From positions 1,116,001-1,180,000 of the forward strand of contig JACGCM010001161.1 of NCBI GenBank assembly GCA_014058105.1: a stretch of DNA of 64,000 nt, written 5' to 3'. The position numbers were made by a program, and so were the translations under genes. Source of the stretch: Kingdonia uniflora. Its lineage: Eukaryota > Streptophyta > Magnoliopsida > Ranunculales > Circaeasteraceae. Every line of letters begins with the position of its first letter. Position 1 is the stretch's first letter. Of this stretch, positions 43,900-56,400 are shown piece after piece. The notes below the pieces were generated by a model. The model was not told the DNA's origin and searched no databases. It worked only from the letters and a program-made list of their open reading frames with translations.

Positions 43900-44094
43900 C
43901 TAACAGTAACCATTAGTTTTATGCCACCTGCCATTGACGTTATAAGCATACGCCTTCACAACATTTTTAGACTGTGCTACATTAAGCAATGATGCGAAAG
44001 TCGATGAATTGGCGATTTGAGCCGGAGCGGCAAGTACGCCTGCTTGTATCATTGAATTTGGGTCAACAGGAGGCTTTACTGCAACAGCTGTCAT
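43900..44094 (-). CDS. Hypothetical small protein (64 aa)
   Basis: On the minus strand, MTAVAVKPPVDPNSMIQAGV to YNVNGRWHKTNGYC. The composition is protein-like rather than AT-driven: Ala/Val-rich with an ordered C-terminus, in a neighbourhood where most frames are poor. I do not recognise a family. It could be a small gene, or an exon of a gene whose other exons I could not find. Confidence 0.35.
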   Translation of the reverse strand: MTAVAVKPPVDPNSMIQAGVLAAPAQIANSSTFASLLNVAQSKNVVKAYAYNVNGRWHKTNGYC

Positions 44095-45711
44095 GATTCT
44101 AGATTTCGGTGAAAATGAAGAGATTTCACCGGAGTAATGCGTAAACTCGACGGATTGCTCAAATTTGGCACGCCTGAATTAATGTGTGGTGTTATACAAA
44201 AGAGCATGTTGGTTCGGGAAAATAAATATAATCTTTACCCACCGTTTAATTTTTATAATCTAAATTAATGATTCAAAAAAGGAAACTCAAAAACTATTAT
44301 GGCTGATTATATTTTTCTAGTATACGGGTTTAATATTTGTATCTCGACAAAATTGTGAACCAATTATCCACGAGATTTTCTTGTTCTAGTGAGTATTGGG
44401 GTTTTTTGACATGTTGAGTTGCAAGGATGAAAAGTTTGTTTTTTTTATCAAAAATTCTTGGGTTCGTTTTTGTGGAACAAGATTAAAGGAGTCCTATATT
44501 GGTTCCGTGGGGAAAAGAGGCTTATGGAAACTTTCTTCCTCTGTATTAAGAACCGATCGCAGACCAAGACAGTTACTTATCTAGACTCCGCTTAGTACAC
44601 CGAAATAATTTTAAGCTAAACCAATCAATCTATCTATACTTCTAAAGGAAAAGCCAGGGTATGAAGGATACATCTCGGCCGTTGATCAAATTTCCCCGCA
44701 CATGTTTAGGAGTCACTTGCCAACACTGGACAAGGTCTCTCTATAGCTCTCTTTGTCCCCAAATTTTTATCATTTAATTTATTTAGTATTTGAGAATTTG
44801 AATAAGGAGGAATCTATCTACATTTACCTCAAATGCACGATACCAATAATCCTATTTTGATTTCTCTATTTTATGTTCAAATCAAGCTTCAATTTTCATG
44901 TTTAATAGTGAAACTTCAACTCTATACTGTGAATTGTTGTTGTACTATTGCTTGCATTGATTGTAGTTAAAGATTAAGGGTAAAGTTGCTGAGAGTATAT
45001 ATATAGACAGCTTATTTGGGTATAGATTCAAGCACAGCTAATTCTTTATAAGATAATGGGATCTGTTTCTGTGTTTTCAAGTAACTAATTATCATCATAT
45101 GTTACCGAAGCTATGATGCTCAGCAAATTCAGCCACTCATTAATGGTAGTAGATGTTATCTTAGAGTTTCAGAAAAGGAAGGAGTTAGCTACAACAACCG
45201 AGGTCGTTAGTGGAGGAATTAGTATCGGATTGGAATGCGCAACCGGTATTTTAGACCCTGTGGCAGCTATAATATATATGTATTATGCGACGCAAGGTGG
45301 GAACACGAGAGAGGGGACATTGGCAGGTAGCATAATTATCATCTAAGGTATTTAGTTTTGAAATTGATTTTTTTTCTTTAGTTTACTAGGTTTTTCTCTT
45401 TTGTGGCATGCTTCCCAGTGCCGCTCTGTATAATAGCTTTTTATAATGTCCTCTTATATGAATGAAAAAGAAAATTGGGATGGAGGCCTTATAATTCGTT
45501 TCTTCTCACATCTGCATAACAAGCACGACTTTCGTTATTCATGACATGCTTTCAAATACAGTTCTGTATAGTTGTTCTTGTAATCTCTTCTCAATTGAAT
45601 GAAAAAGAAAATTGGGACATATGCCTTCTGATTCGTTTTCTCTTACATGTGTCTACCGAGCAATAATTTCAAATTTTTCATGTTGTATTTCTTGACGTTG
45701 TTAACAGTAAA
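44095..45711. other. Intergenic region with a loose duplication
   Basis: Two related blocks of about 105 bp (45407-45512 and 45541-45648) share GAATGAAAAAGAAAATTGGG and ATTCGTTT. The 77-residue plus-strand frame at 45113-45346 has hydrophobic stretches but no known family, and is not called. A TCTATACTTCTAAAGG sequence at 44633 resembles a Helitron 5' end but has no partner. Confidence 0.35.
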
Positions 45712-46424
45712 TGTTGAGAATAAAGTTAGCTAATTTCTCTTCTACGGCAAGAACGATACACGGAATATGTCAATCAATCAAACTAAGAAACACAGAATAA
45801 TAAAGAACACAAGGTTTACTAGAGGAGGGAAGTGAAAAACCCTTACGGATAAAAAACCACTCACTAAACAATCTATTAAGATGATCAAACAGGTTACAAC
45901 GATCTCTCAAAGCTTCTCAAGCTTTAATGAAGTCTCTCAGATTCTAGGTCTTTAGAATTAAACTCACATAGGAAAGATCGGCTAACAAAATAACCTAAGT
46001 CCTTTTTATATACTAGAGGACTAAACACAAGTGGAACGGATCTCGAGGCAAAACTCGACGTCTCAGAAAAACTCACAAAGGCAACCTAGCACAACTCGTT
46101 CAAGCGAAGCACAAAGTCGTTCGAACGACTTTAACGATTAAAGGTTCCAGCCCTAGAAAACATACCTGTCGTTCGAACGAAATCTAATCTCGTTCGAACG
46201 ACTTCTTCGGTCTTCAATCCAAAACGTAAAAAATCAGCCAACTCGTTCGAACGACTTCGACCTACTTTGAGTTCATTTTCAGCAACTCGAACAGAACCAG
46301 CTCGAGTCTTCAGGTAGCATAACCAGATCGAACTTCAGGTAACTTAACCAGCTCGAATCTTCAAGTAACTTAACCAGCTCGAACTAAAATGACCTCGAAC
46401 ATAATTCGAGTTCATACCTTAACA
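45712..46424 (-). repeat. LTR-like block with four copies of a 12-bp palindrome
   Basis: On the minus strand the block would run TGTTAAGGTATGAAC... to ...TCTCAACA, with a leader-like end near the 45830 side (GGTTTTTTATCCGTAAGGG, CCTCTAGTAAACC), as in copia LTRs. No target duplication matches at these ends, so a solo LTR is only a suggestion. It contains the perfect palindrome TCGTTCGAACGA at 46117, 46169, 46190 and 46243, and three copies of a roughly 31-bp unit with AACCAGCTCGAA (46305-46392). Confidence 0.45.
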
Positions 46425-47929
46425 ATTAAAATCATTGAACTGGTTGAGTTCATGAAATCAAAGCAGCAAAATTGGCACCCTTCTCAGGCAAACAACCAAA
46501 TCTTAGCAGTATAATAATTTATCATTATCTACAAGGACTCTTTTTTTCTCTTCACTTCTTCAAATATATTTCTCTGTCCAGGTAACTCTTGGGTTATTGC
46601 TTGCAAAAACATTGATCGTATTTGATTTTGCAGGAACTGAACCAAGGGAAAATGGGGGTAAAAGAATGCTCCAAAAAAGGCAATGTTGCATTAGTTCATC
46701 TTGATCTATAATCTGGTTATGCTTATTTGCTGTTAGAAGCTATGGAACATGAGCTCGGGTTCAATGCAACTTGGCTATCGGTAAAAGGTATGGATCTGAA
46801 GGTAAAATATTTATTTAGATTTAAAGAACCTCAATGTGATTATTGGACTCTTATGAGCGAGATCGCAAGGTAAATTTAGACTATCGTGCAAAGGATTTGA
46901 TCATCATTTTTTCTTGGCATTTGCCTTTGTTTGTGTATTGGTTTATTGACCAATCTGTTCACATAACATCTAATTATATTGGGGAAACATTCAGTCTACT
47001 AATGAATAAGTTTAGAGTATTGGGACGTTGAATATTATCATTTTTGTCGCTATATAATACCAAGTTTGTTGCACAAATTTATACTATCTTTTTACGATAT
47101 TTACTTTTCATGTAATGTGATATTCTTTTTGATGGACTATAACCTCAAAATGGATTGAGCGCTCAAATTCTTGAGAAGTTGGTGATTCAAATCCATCTAA
47201 TCCAAATTTTTATGTAAGATTAACTCCCATAAATCTAGCTTTCGACATGCACCTGATTATGAGTTTCACCTGATTATTGCAGTAAAACTAGAATAAGTAT
47301 AGAAAATTAAGATAATATATCTTAGACCTCCTTGAGAAACAACGAAACCTGGAGATGAAATGTGATGTTATCAGACTTCAGAAGCCCTTTGGACCTCTCA
47401 ATTCATTCTTCGAAAAATACCTCAACAGGGCTTGTGTGGTATGAGTGTAGCTTGATGTGTCAGTCATGAATTTCCGTGACGAAGGAGCTTTTTGAGGACT
47501 TATCGGGAATAGTTGCCATAAAACAAGGGCCCAGTTCTCTGCACTTGAAGGATATGCGTGTGATATATGTATCACAGGCATACATCGTACGTAATAAAAC
47601 CAAACAATTTCTAAGTCACGCGATGTTGCAAAGAGACCAAACATTAACAACAATAAGAAGATAGTCAGATACAAGAACCATGCAAAAAAGTGCTACAACG
47701 AAAAATATTCTAGCGCGTCGACATATCTACTGTGCTAGAACAAAAATATGCTAAAACGAAAAAAAATATAGTGCCGAAGGTGCGTTAGCACATCAAATTG
47801 GAGGCGTCGACGTTGTTCCCGTGACTGGGTCTTCGGGGATCTACCTTTCAACCTTAGCTTAACCTCCCAAAAAAAATAATAATATTTATATGACTTTGAA
47901 ACCTCCCAAAAATATATTAAAATAAATTG
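46425..47929. other. Intergenic region with short transposon-like repeats
   Basis: Between about 47690 and 47775 three related words occur: GTGCTACAACGAAAAATA, GTGCTAGAACAAAAATATG and ATGCTAAAACGAAAAAAA. They resemble the subterminal repeats of a DNA transposon. A nearby GTGCCGAAGGTGCGTTAGC is the complement-type match of sequence beside the Helitron end at 6670. No gene is recognised. Confidence 0.35.
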
Positions 47930-48100
47930 CACTACACCAAAACATCTAATTTGCTATAAATTTTTTCTTTTTTTGCCACATATATTATGTGTAGTTTATT
48001 AGAGACAGATTTTATCCGTGGCAAATAAAATTGAAGTCCGTGGTTTTTTAGTTTTCCAATTTTTCCTCTATGTTTTTTGGTTTTCCCTCTTCCGATTTTG
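47930..48100 (+). mobile_element. Possible CACTA (En/Spm-like) transposon end
   Basis: CACTACACCAAAACATC matches the CACTA terminal motif and is followed by TTTGCCACAT and ATCCGTGGCAAATAA words, in the manner of subterminal repeats. No opposite end (TTTTGGTGTAGTG) was found in the window, so the element is partial or the match is fortuitous. Confidence 0.4.
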
Positions 48101-49860
48101 GCTCCCTCTCATTTTCTCTCTATTGAAATCGGTAAGAGGGAAGAAAAACTTTTGTGTTAAAAATCAAATTCTCAAAATCCTTTCAAACCCTAAACTTGAA
48201 ACTGAAACTCTAATTTCCTGATCTCAACGATGGGTTAGCAAATTACTTATTCTTTAAATTCTCAAATTCCTCAATATATCTGCTCACTTGCCGCTCACGA
48301 ATTTGTTGATTTGCTTGTTCTTTAATCTTCCGGTAAGTTTCACTTCAAACTCTAATTATATTGTAGATTTGTTAGTTTCTGATGTGATTAAACTATATAT
48401 AATAGATGGGTATTAGAGATGATTTCAAAAATGACAATAGGTTTGAAGGAATTAGGGGAAAAAAGTTAGAGTTGAAGTTTAAACTAAGTAGTTTTGCTGA
48501 ATTGGTTTTTTCTTAATAGTTTAGGGATGAAGCAACAAAATCCTTCCAAAATCCTTTTAAATAGAGTTGGTTTTCGGCAACCGGTTTGTTTTTTAATAGT
48601 TGGTTTGGTGAACTGAGTTGGTTTCTTGTTCTACTTGAGTTTTTTTCTTTAGTTTTTGTGATGAATTTGCATTTGTGTTCAAACTTCGGTTTAAGAAGAA
48701 AGGATATCTTCTACAAATAAATAGAGTTCCCGTATTTGGTATGATATGCACTTGTAATACAAAAAATAAACAATCATTGGGAGTTTACTGCTATTAAATT
48801 GACGTTGTTCATCTTTGCTAATTAACTTGATCTTCATATTCATACTTGTTTATTTCTTTTTCTTCATCACTATTAAACATACTACTTATGGAGACATTTT
48901 ATTTTCCTATTATCTTATACGCACCAAAATGGAAGTTGTCGCATTGGTTTTTGAAGTTGTATCTTTGTTTGTTTTTGCAGGTAATAACGTGTAAGTTGTG
49001 ATATCAAGTTGAAGATTCTTTCAAGCCCCCAAAGTAAGCAATAAAATTGAATCACTATTTCTTCGATTATCCCCATTTTTTTTGCAAATTTTATGTGCGC
49101 ATATGATTATTCCTGATATTCGGTTTTTTTTTTTTTTTTTGCATACATGGCATTTTATCTTGCTGTTAATTAGCCTCCAAGATAGTGCCAATAATTTCTT
49201 GTTAAGTTATACCATATTTGCCACTAGTTTATCCTTTATCTTAAATATCATTGTCTAGGGCCGCATCTTGTAGGGGTTTCGTGATTGGTAGTTTAGTGTG
49301 CTAGTCTGGCAGTATACTTAGGTGTTACCTACCCTTGTAGTCATGTTTTTTTTTTTTGATAAAAAACTACCAGATGCTTGTTAGATAGGCGTCTGCCATC
49401 AAGAATATAAAAATAGAACGTAGTTTCATGACACTTCGTTAGGTTGCGAACCATACCATTCCCCGTATTTTTTCTTAAATGTGATTGGATTTGATTTTTT
49501 TACAACCTGTCACCTATACTTGGTTTCAAAATGGGTATGTATCTCTTCAGGATTAAAATGCAACTATGTGAAAGAATATAAGATCAAACTATACTTGATT
49601 TTCTCACAGCATGTCAACCTACTGAAAGTGGTAAATATAAATAGGAAAGATGCAACTATGTGAATGAATATAAGATCAAAATATACTTGCAAGCTCCAAT
49701 TGACAAAATAATAGAAACTCTTATAGGACTTAAATATTACGTTTGTTCCTTGCATAACAAATTAACAAGAATTGAAACTACCAAAATTGCAAAAGAAACT
49801 ACCAAGACATGACAAGAATTGAAACAAAGGTTTAAGTACAAGCAGAAGATCTTTCCTCAT
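48101..49860. other. Intergenic region, no recognised gene
   Basis: The text near 48160-48330 has the look of a plant 5' leader followed by a donor-like CCGGTAAGTTTC, and GTTTTTGCAG occurs near 48980. No coding frame follows, so any exon structure here would be untranslated or transposon-derived. Confidence 0.3.
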
Positions 49861-49889
49861 AAGATTAAATAGAAATTCCATTGCAATTA

Positions 49890-50309
49890 AAATGACTTTC
49901 ACATCCATTTTCTGAACAAAAACAGAATCTGCTGGTATGCAGCTATTTTGTTGCTTCTTTCTGCCCCGATTTTGGAAAGGATTGAAGCATCCTTATGTGA
50001 TTATTATTGTAGCTTTGAGCTTCTGTCATCCATAAGAGGCATGCATCAGATGGGCTATATTTATCCGCATCCATTTTCGGAACTGAAAATGTCTTTTTCA
50101 TCCATTTTTTGAATTGAAAAAGTCTTTTCATCAATTTTATGGGCAGTCTGTATTGCTTTCTTTTGCTCCAATTATGGTATGTTCTGAACATCCTTATGTG
50201 ATCGATTGTTGCAACTTTAAACTTCTGATCTCCCCCATATTTTTCCTAGTCTTTGAGTATTTTTAGGCTATCTTTTCTATCAATTTTCTGGATAGTTTGG
50301 AAGGGGTTC
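49890..50309. repeat. Left part of a tandem repeat array interrupted by the Tat element
   Basis: Words such as CATCCATTTTCTG, CATCCTTATGTGAT, GCTTCTG.CATCCATA and TGCCCC recur here and beyond the retrotransposon at 63300-63990. The site of interruption is GGTTC at 50305-50309. Confidence 0.65.
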
Positions 50310-50866
50310 TGTAAGAACTTAATTTCGTATATCGAACTTAGTCTCTCATACCAAAGATAATTAGAACGTTAATCAAGTAAAAGACTAACATGAGATTTAG
50401 CATAGAAAACCTTTAAATTGGTTAAAAACTATGACCTCTCTTGAGAATTTTAGAAAGAAATATTATTGATGATGACTAACTATTACAAAGATCACTCTGG
50501 ATAGTTTTGTGCAGAGTTTATGGATAAAATTCTCAATCCTTAATCTGTAGTTCTCTGGTTCTATTTATAGGTCTTATAATATGACCGTTTGACGACCATT
50601 ATTACTTTAAATGAATGACATTACAATATGATCTTGATAAGTCTTTGAACTAATTGCATAATGGTTTGATCTTTCTGTTTGTAACGGCTTCTTTAATGAT
50701 AGTATTTGTTGAATCGATCTATTAGTGTGGAGGTCGAGAATGAGAAATAAATTCTTCTTTGTAGCTGTTCCATAGTGTGTCGTGTGTTCGTATGTTGATG
50801 AGGTCGAGGAAATGTATAATGGTTAAAGCTGAGGCTTGAGTTCGAGATCTGGAATAAGCCACTATA
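50310..50866 (-). repeat. 3' LTR of the Tat element
   Basis: 557 bp, TGTAAGAACTTAATTTCG...GCCACTATA on the plus strand. By eye roughly nine in ten bases match the 5' LTR, with small indels (including about 18 extra bases near 50365). Confidence 0.9.
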
Positions 50867-50880
50867 ACTACCCCCTCTCA
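50867..50880 (-). other. Polypurine tract of the Tat element
   Basis: TGAGAGGGGGTAGT on the minus strand directly precedes the 3' LTR, where plus-strand DNA synthesis would be primed. Confidence 0.8.
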
Positions 50881-51559
50881 GCCAAGAGTACAAGAATCAT
50901 GAACGAGTGGTGTTGGTTGAGAAGCATCATTAATATTGTATTTAATACCCTTGGATCATTTCCAATATTCCTTTTTGAATATTTGTTGTGGCTGTGGGGT
51001 TCCCTAGAACAAATGGCTTTGGTCAAGATTGCTGCATTGGAATTCATTATGACTTTGGGAATTCTAATGCAGTAATCTTTCAATATCATGTGATCATACA
51101 GACAAAGTAAATAATAAAAAATTGTTTGTATCTGTAGGTCAAGTATGCATTCTAAAAATGTAAAACCTAGTTGTAAATTTGTAATTTCGTTTAGTTTGGA
51201 GGAAACATCTTTATCAAGCAGAGGGGACGAATGTGGGGGCATGGAAGAGATCGCTGATGGTAGGAAAGTAACTGAGGTGTCCATGGCAATCGGTGATATA
51301 GGAGGAAAAAAATATTGAAGCAAAGTTGGAGGAAGCGACATTTTACATATATTCAGAAAGTGTAGATATAGGAAAAGAGTTTCTAAAATTTAAAAATAAT
51401 TTAGCAGGAAAGTAGGGGGATTATGTGATGGAGCAAGGCCTGTGGTTTATAACCTTTGTACCAGAGAAAGGGAAAAATGTATATTATCAAATGCCCAATC
51501 TGAATCTGCGGTGGAGGGAGAAAGGACTTGGGGAAGATATATATAGAGATTGCATACTA

Positions 51560-53097
51560 TAATAGGTCGGGTATGGTAGGCCCGAATGATGGGTTTATGT
51601 GTTATCTAAACCAAGTGGTATATGGTCCTAGGATTCCCATGACTTATTTTCAAAAAGGGGTTATGAAGCAATGTAGTGTTGCCCCGCACAGTTAAATGGG
51701 AATGCTTATGAGATGATGAGGGTGTATGAGGTTTTGAATCAGAAATGGGGAGAGAACGAGACTGCTAAGCAGCTCGTTGCTGATGAGGTATGTGCAAGCT
51801 CATATGAGTGGTTACCTATTTAGTGATTCGTCTAGGCCGATTTTTTTTTACTTCGAATCTGCTGGTAGACCGTGGAACGACCATCTTGTACGGGTAAGGG
51901 GTAATTGTATGCAGGTTCCAGATGAACCACTGCTCGACTTGGAGTTTAAATATTTTAATCCTAGTAAGTAACTTCCGCTATCTTAAACTAATATTTGTAT
52001 ATCTGCGAACTACTAATCATCTTTTTAAATTTATCTCAGGTCCTAACCCAAAAGCTACTCCTGACAAATTGAGCTTATTTGACTGTGTAGCTCGTGAACA
52101 GGTCGGGTTGAAGTATGTGCTTAGGGACTGAATATCTGTAGGCATAAGAGATTGGACTCCAAAGTTCTAAAAATACAACGAGCTCTCAAAAAATGAGCTA
52201 TGGCTGGTCAAGGGGGTGCTGGGAATGTTATAAAAACGAACCTTCATTCTCTGGGGGATTTAACTGGTATCCCCACCTCCGCCAGGGAGTTTAAGCGGAC
52301 CGTGGAAGTATTGGAGATTGAAGAAAATGTTGTAAGAATCATCTTATGCTTCTGTAAAGGTGGCCCAAGGGGAAAAGGGTAAAAAGTTGGTTGTCTCGGA
52401 TGCTGTGGAGCAGTAGACAGTGAGTTAGGTCGTTCCACAAGAGATAAAAAAAACTACTTCTCAAAAAAGGAAATAACATGAGATTGAAAGCAGTAATCAA
52501 ATTTGGGCTAAAGCTGTGGTCAAGCTGAGGGTAGTATAACAAAGATGTTTTAACATGGCTGGGAGTGATCCGAGGAAGCTCGAAGTCATATTTTAAGAGC
52601 AAACAACTTAGGTACATATTAATATTCTTTGTTTACTGTAGTGTAGTCGATATGTTTATTGCTGACTCTGTTTATTGTATTGACAGCTCTCAATGTTGGT
52701 GAAAGGGTTTACGAATTTTATTGAGAAGAGAAACCAAGAGTATTTATAGCTAACATAGAAGTTCGATGCTCAAGCAACCCAGTTGAAGGAGCTTGGGGAG
52801 GAGCTCGAGAAGGAAAGAGAGAGAAAGAGCAAAGCAAAAGTGGTGAAGGATGTTGAGGAGCTGTGTGTGCAAATTTTTAAGCGTGAAGAGACCCTGAGGA
52901 AAGCTTTGGCGACGGTGAGGGTTGGAAGAGACAATATAATCCAGTCCTACCGTTACTTTGGGTTAACCGAGAACGATATCAATCTTAGTCTAGAGGGTAA
53001 GTATCAGGAGATAGTTTTCCCTTCGGATGATGAAGATGAACCAGTAGAAGATAATGCTGCTCCAATAAATGTACCCCCCTCCCAAGTTGAGCAAGTT
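51560..53097 (+). pseudogene. Antisense ORF (aORF) of the Tat element, apparently spliced
   Basis: It lies between the 3' LTR and pol on the opposite strand to pol. The plus strand reads SGMVGPNDGFMCYLNQVVYG, RPIFFYFESAGRPWNDHLVR and NCMQVPDEPLLDLEFKYFNP. A good donor (CCTA|GTAAGT, intron from 51964) and acceptor (TTATCTCAG, to 52039) then join to PNPKATPDKLSLFD. Further on comes a coiled coil ending LGLTENDI.LSLEGKYQEIVF followed by an acidic tail (52783-53097). Tat relatives such as Grande and Retand carry an antisense ORF here, and Pfam lists a putative gypsy-type transposon family of this kind. I see a resemblance but cannot search for it. Stops in between show decay. The function of these ORFs is unknown. 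Confidence 0.5.
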
Positions 53098-53499
53098 TAG
53101 GCTGCTGGTGCCAGGTTGGAGCCACCATCTAAGGTAGAGATTGGCAAGAATAATTAATATCATTCTGTGGTACTCTGTTCCAACTATTTCAATATGTTGT
53201 GACTTGATAAGACTTCTTCTGTGTTTGTTTGAGACTGTAAAATTTGATATACATAATTTTTATTGTGCCTTATTTAAATGTTTGTTTGATAACAGAAAAT
53301 TTGTAATCTGTGTAGAAGATATATAGAGTAGTTGAGAAAAACTGTTACCACAATAGAGAGGTTGTTGAGTAGAGCGAGGGACTCTGTGACTCGTATTCAA
53401 CAGGTACTGAACAAAACTAAATATGAGATAAGGTAGTTTAAATCTAATTCAGAGAATTTTTTTAAAGAATTATATGACCTACAGTGTAGATATGCAAAA

Positions 53500-56400
53500 A
53501 GAGAAATAAAGAGGGACGAGGTTTTGATAAAAGAGGAGGAAAGATTTGCGCTAGTACAAAAATCTAGAGATTCAGTTTGTTTGGCTGATATGAGTGATAT
53601 AGCCAAGTGTCAGAGGCTTTTGTTAGCTCTAATATTGTATTTTGAGGCCAAAGTAGATAGTGAGTGGGGTTTAAAAAAGGCTTCTGAAGAGCCCTTAAAA
53701 GAAAGGAGGTAGTACCTAATCCAACTCGAGTTAGGTTGTTAGCTCAAGAAGCACGTAATCGTCATAGCATAGAGGCAAAAAAAATTTGGCTTAAGCTGGC
53801 GTGTCCATTATAGAGGGTGACGTAGGTCCCATACATGATGCTCTTAGCTTTATGTAGGATCGAAGATCAATGAGGATTTTGTTTTTCAAAATAAGGAAAG
53901 AGCAGAGAGTGGCGCAAGCCAAGTTAGAGGGTGAGTTAAATGAGTTGCTAAATATGCTGAAGTAATGTACGGAACAAAATACATCTCTTGCAAATCAACT
54001 GACAAAAGAAACAACTGTCAAAAAGAAGGTAGAAGAAGAATTAAAAGCGTCGGGCTTATTGTAGAAGGATACGCGTAAGAATCTGTATAGATCACATATG
54101 CAATTGAAGGAGTATTTGTATCCAACTCGAGCAAATGTCGTAGCTCAAATGGACCAGGAACCTCATATAGAGAGTATAATTAAGTTTTATGGAGGGGACT
54201 TGGCAAGGGTGGAGAATGAATTAGGAAGTATGTTATAGATTGTGGGAAAGACTTTGACGTAGAGAATGAAAAGGCGGAAAATATGTGATTTATGTAGGAT
54301 GAGGAGGAAAAAGGTGACAAAAGACCAGCTCCTAGGCCGATACAATGTTTTTTAGAGGAGAACGAGGAGGAGGTTAAGAGTCTTATACCTCGTTTACGGC
54401 AAAGACAACATTAGCAGAAGGTGGTGACCTTTATTACACCATTGGATGTGCATGTAAACAAGTCAAGACGATCGGGGGATAGGGGGAAATCTTTTCATAG
54501 TTCGAGGGAACGAAAGTAAATTATCTATGTTGTTCAAACCTTGCATATGCATTAAATATTTAGTATACTATTTTGATAATAAATAAATGTGCTCTGTTTT
54601 TTATGTAGATGTGATGATAGAGTATTGTTGGGCTTCCCTCTTCATGAGGTCGAAGTCCACATTAAAGAAGACTGTTGGGATTCCCTCAGCATGAGGTCGA
54701 AGTCCACATTGAAGGCTTGGAGGTTTAGCCATTTCGAACTGTTGGGTTTCCCTCTTCATGAGGTTGAAGTCCACATTGAAGGCATTGAAGACTTAGCCGT
54801 TTCGAATTTATTGTGTAACCTTAATAGGGATCTCTCCTACATATATGGAAGCCTATTAGGGAATTGAGATAGAAGTGAATCTTGAATTTTGTGTGAGAGA
54901 CAAAAAGAAAGAGAGGCTTTGAGAAAATTCTTGCATCATTTTTGCAGAGTGGTAGAGAAGAAAAAATTCTTGTTGATCTTCATCGTTTTTGAGATCATAC
55001 AGGTTGAATAGAGAGATTGTGAGATCAGTTGTAATCGTCACTTTCTTCTTCTAGTAAAATATTTTTACCCGTGGATGTAGGAATCAATTTTTCCAAACCA
55101 CGTTAAATCTTGTGTGTGTAGGTAATCTTTACTATTCTTTGTTTTAGAATTGTTTAAATCATGTTTGCCATTGATACTTTGTAGATTTACATTAGAGAAA
55201 ATAGAAATTTATAGGGAGGATTGGATCGTGCTGTCCTCATCCCTCCCAACAAGTATCTCTAAATAGAAATGTAGATCGATCATCTATAATAGATGTGAGA
55301 ACGAATTAAGAACTGTGATGTTAGAAGTTTGATATGTGAACTATTTTTATGCACGAACTGTATTGTATGTGAATTTGAACTATTGATGCATGTTGAATTA
55401 GAAGAGGTTCAAAGTCAGTGTGAGGAGCTACGAGTTTTAAACGACAAATTAAATGTTGATTTGAACTGGCATCGTGAAGCATTACAAAATGCTGCGGAGT
55501 TGAATGTAAAAATAGGGTTAAGGATAATTGAGGGGCAAGGTACAGTGTGTCGCTTAACCAAAGAAATGGGAAGAAAGTAGGTTGAACTAGCAAGCGTACA
55601 AGAAAAAATGGAGGAGTTAAATGAGGTTGTGAAGAAATAGAAGTTGGATATTGAAAAAGCTCAGTGTCACATAAGTAATATCTTAGAACCAGTAACCTAG
55701 CAAGAGGTAGAATTAATACCTGCGTGAGCTAAACTGATAGAGTTATTGGCAATGTTGAATAAATAAGATGATTGTTCTAAGTGTTCTCAGGTTTGGGTCA
55801 ACACGTTAGAGGCAAAAGTAGGCGGTTTGCGAGCTTCTATTAGGAAGGCAAATGAGCGAGCCAGAGAGTTTGAAGGAATGTGGAATGTTGCTATAAATAA
55901 AGAAAATGATTTAGAGGAAGTTAACAGGAAATTAAATGAGTTGGTGAAAACTTATTGGGCTAGGAAAGGGAACTTAGAGAATGTAATTCAAGTATTAGAA
56001 TTAAACCTTATAAAGTATCAAACGACAGTGGAGGAGTTGACTATTTTGAAAGAAAAATTAGGGGTTGATCTTGTGACAACTCAACGGGATCTTAACATAG
56101 AGGTTGATCAGAGGCGTCATGACCAATTTTTTATGGAGGAATCGTTAGCTATGTTGGGACAAATGAATGAATTTATGACGGTAATGGAAACACGTAATAA
56201 AACTTCTATTGAGGAATTTTTTTTGTGGCAGCTCGCTGTAAAAACTTGGAAAGTTTGCTAAATGAGGCGAGGGGAAATATTGCAGAGTTCGCTGTGCCTG
56301 ACTCGAGGCAAATGAGGTGCAGGATAAAGAAATAACAACAATGCTTACTTTATTTGTGTCTAAGTTTAGGAGACTTGAAAAAGAAAGGGACACGATTCAT

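Noticed and set aside
44633..44660. TCTATACTTCTAAAGG as a Helitron 5' end
   Set aside because: Only the start is suggestive. No hairpin plus CTRR end was found downstream.
45113..45346. 77-residue plus-strand ORF with hydrophobic stretches
   Set aside because: No homology recognised, no upstream exon or promoter evidence, and the flanks are repeats.
52339..52617. Minus-strand ORF inside the Tat element
   Set aside because: Pol has already ended at 57326 on this strand. The coding signal here is on the plus strand.
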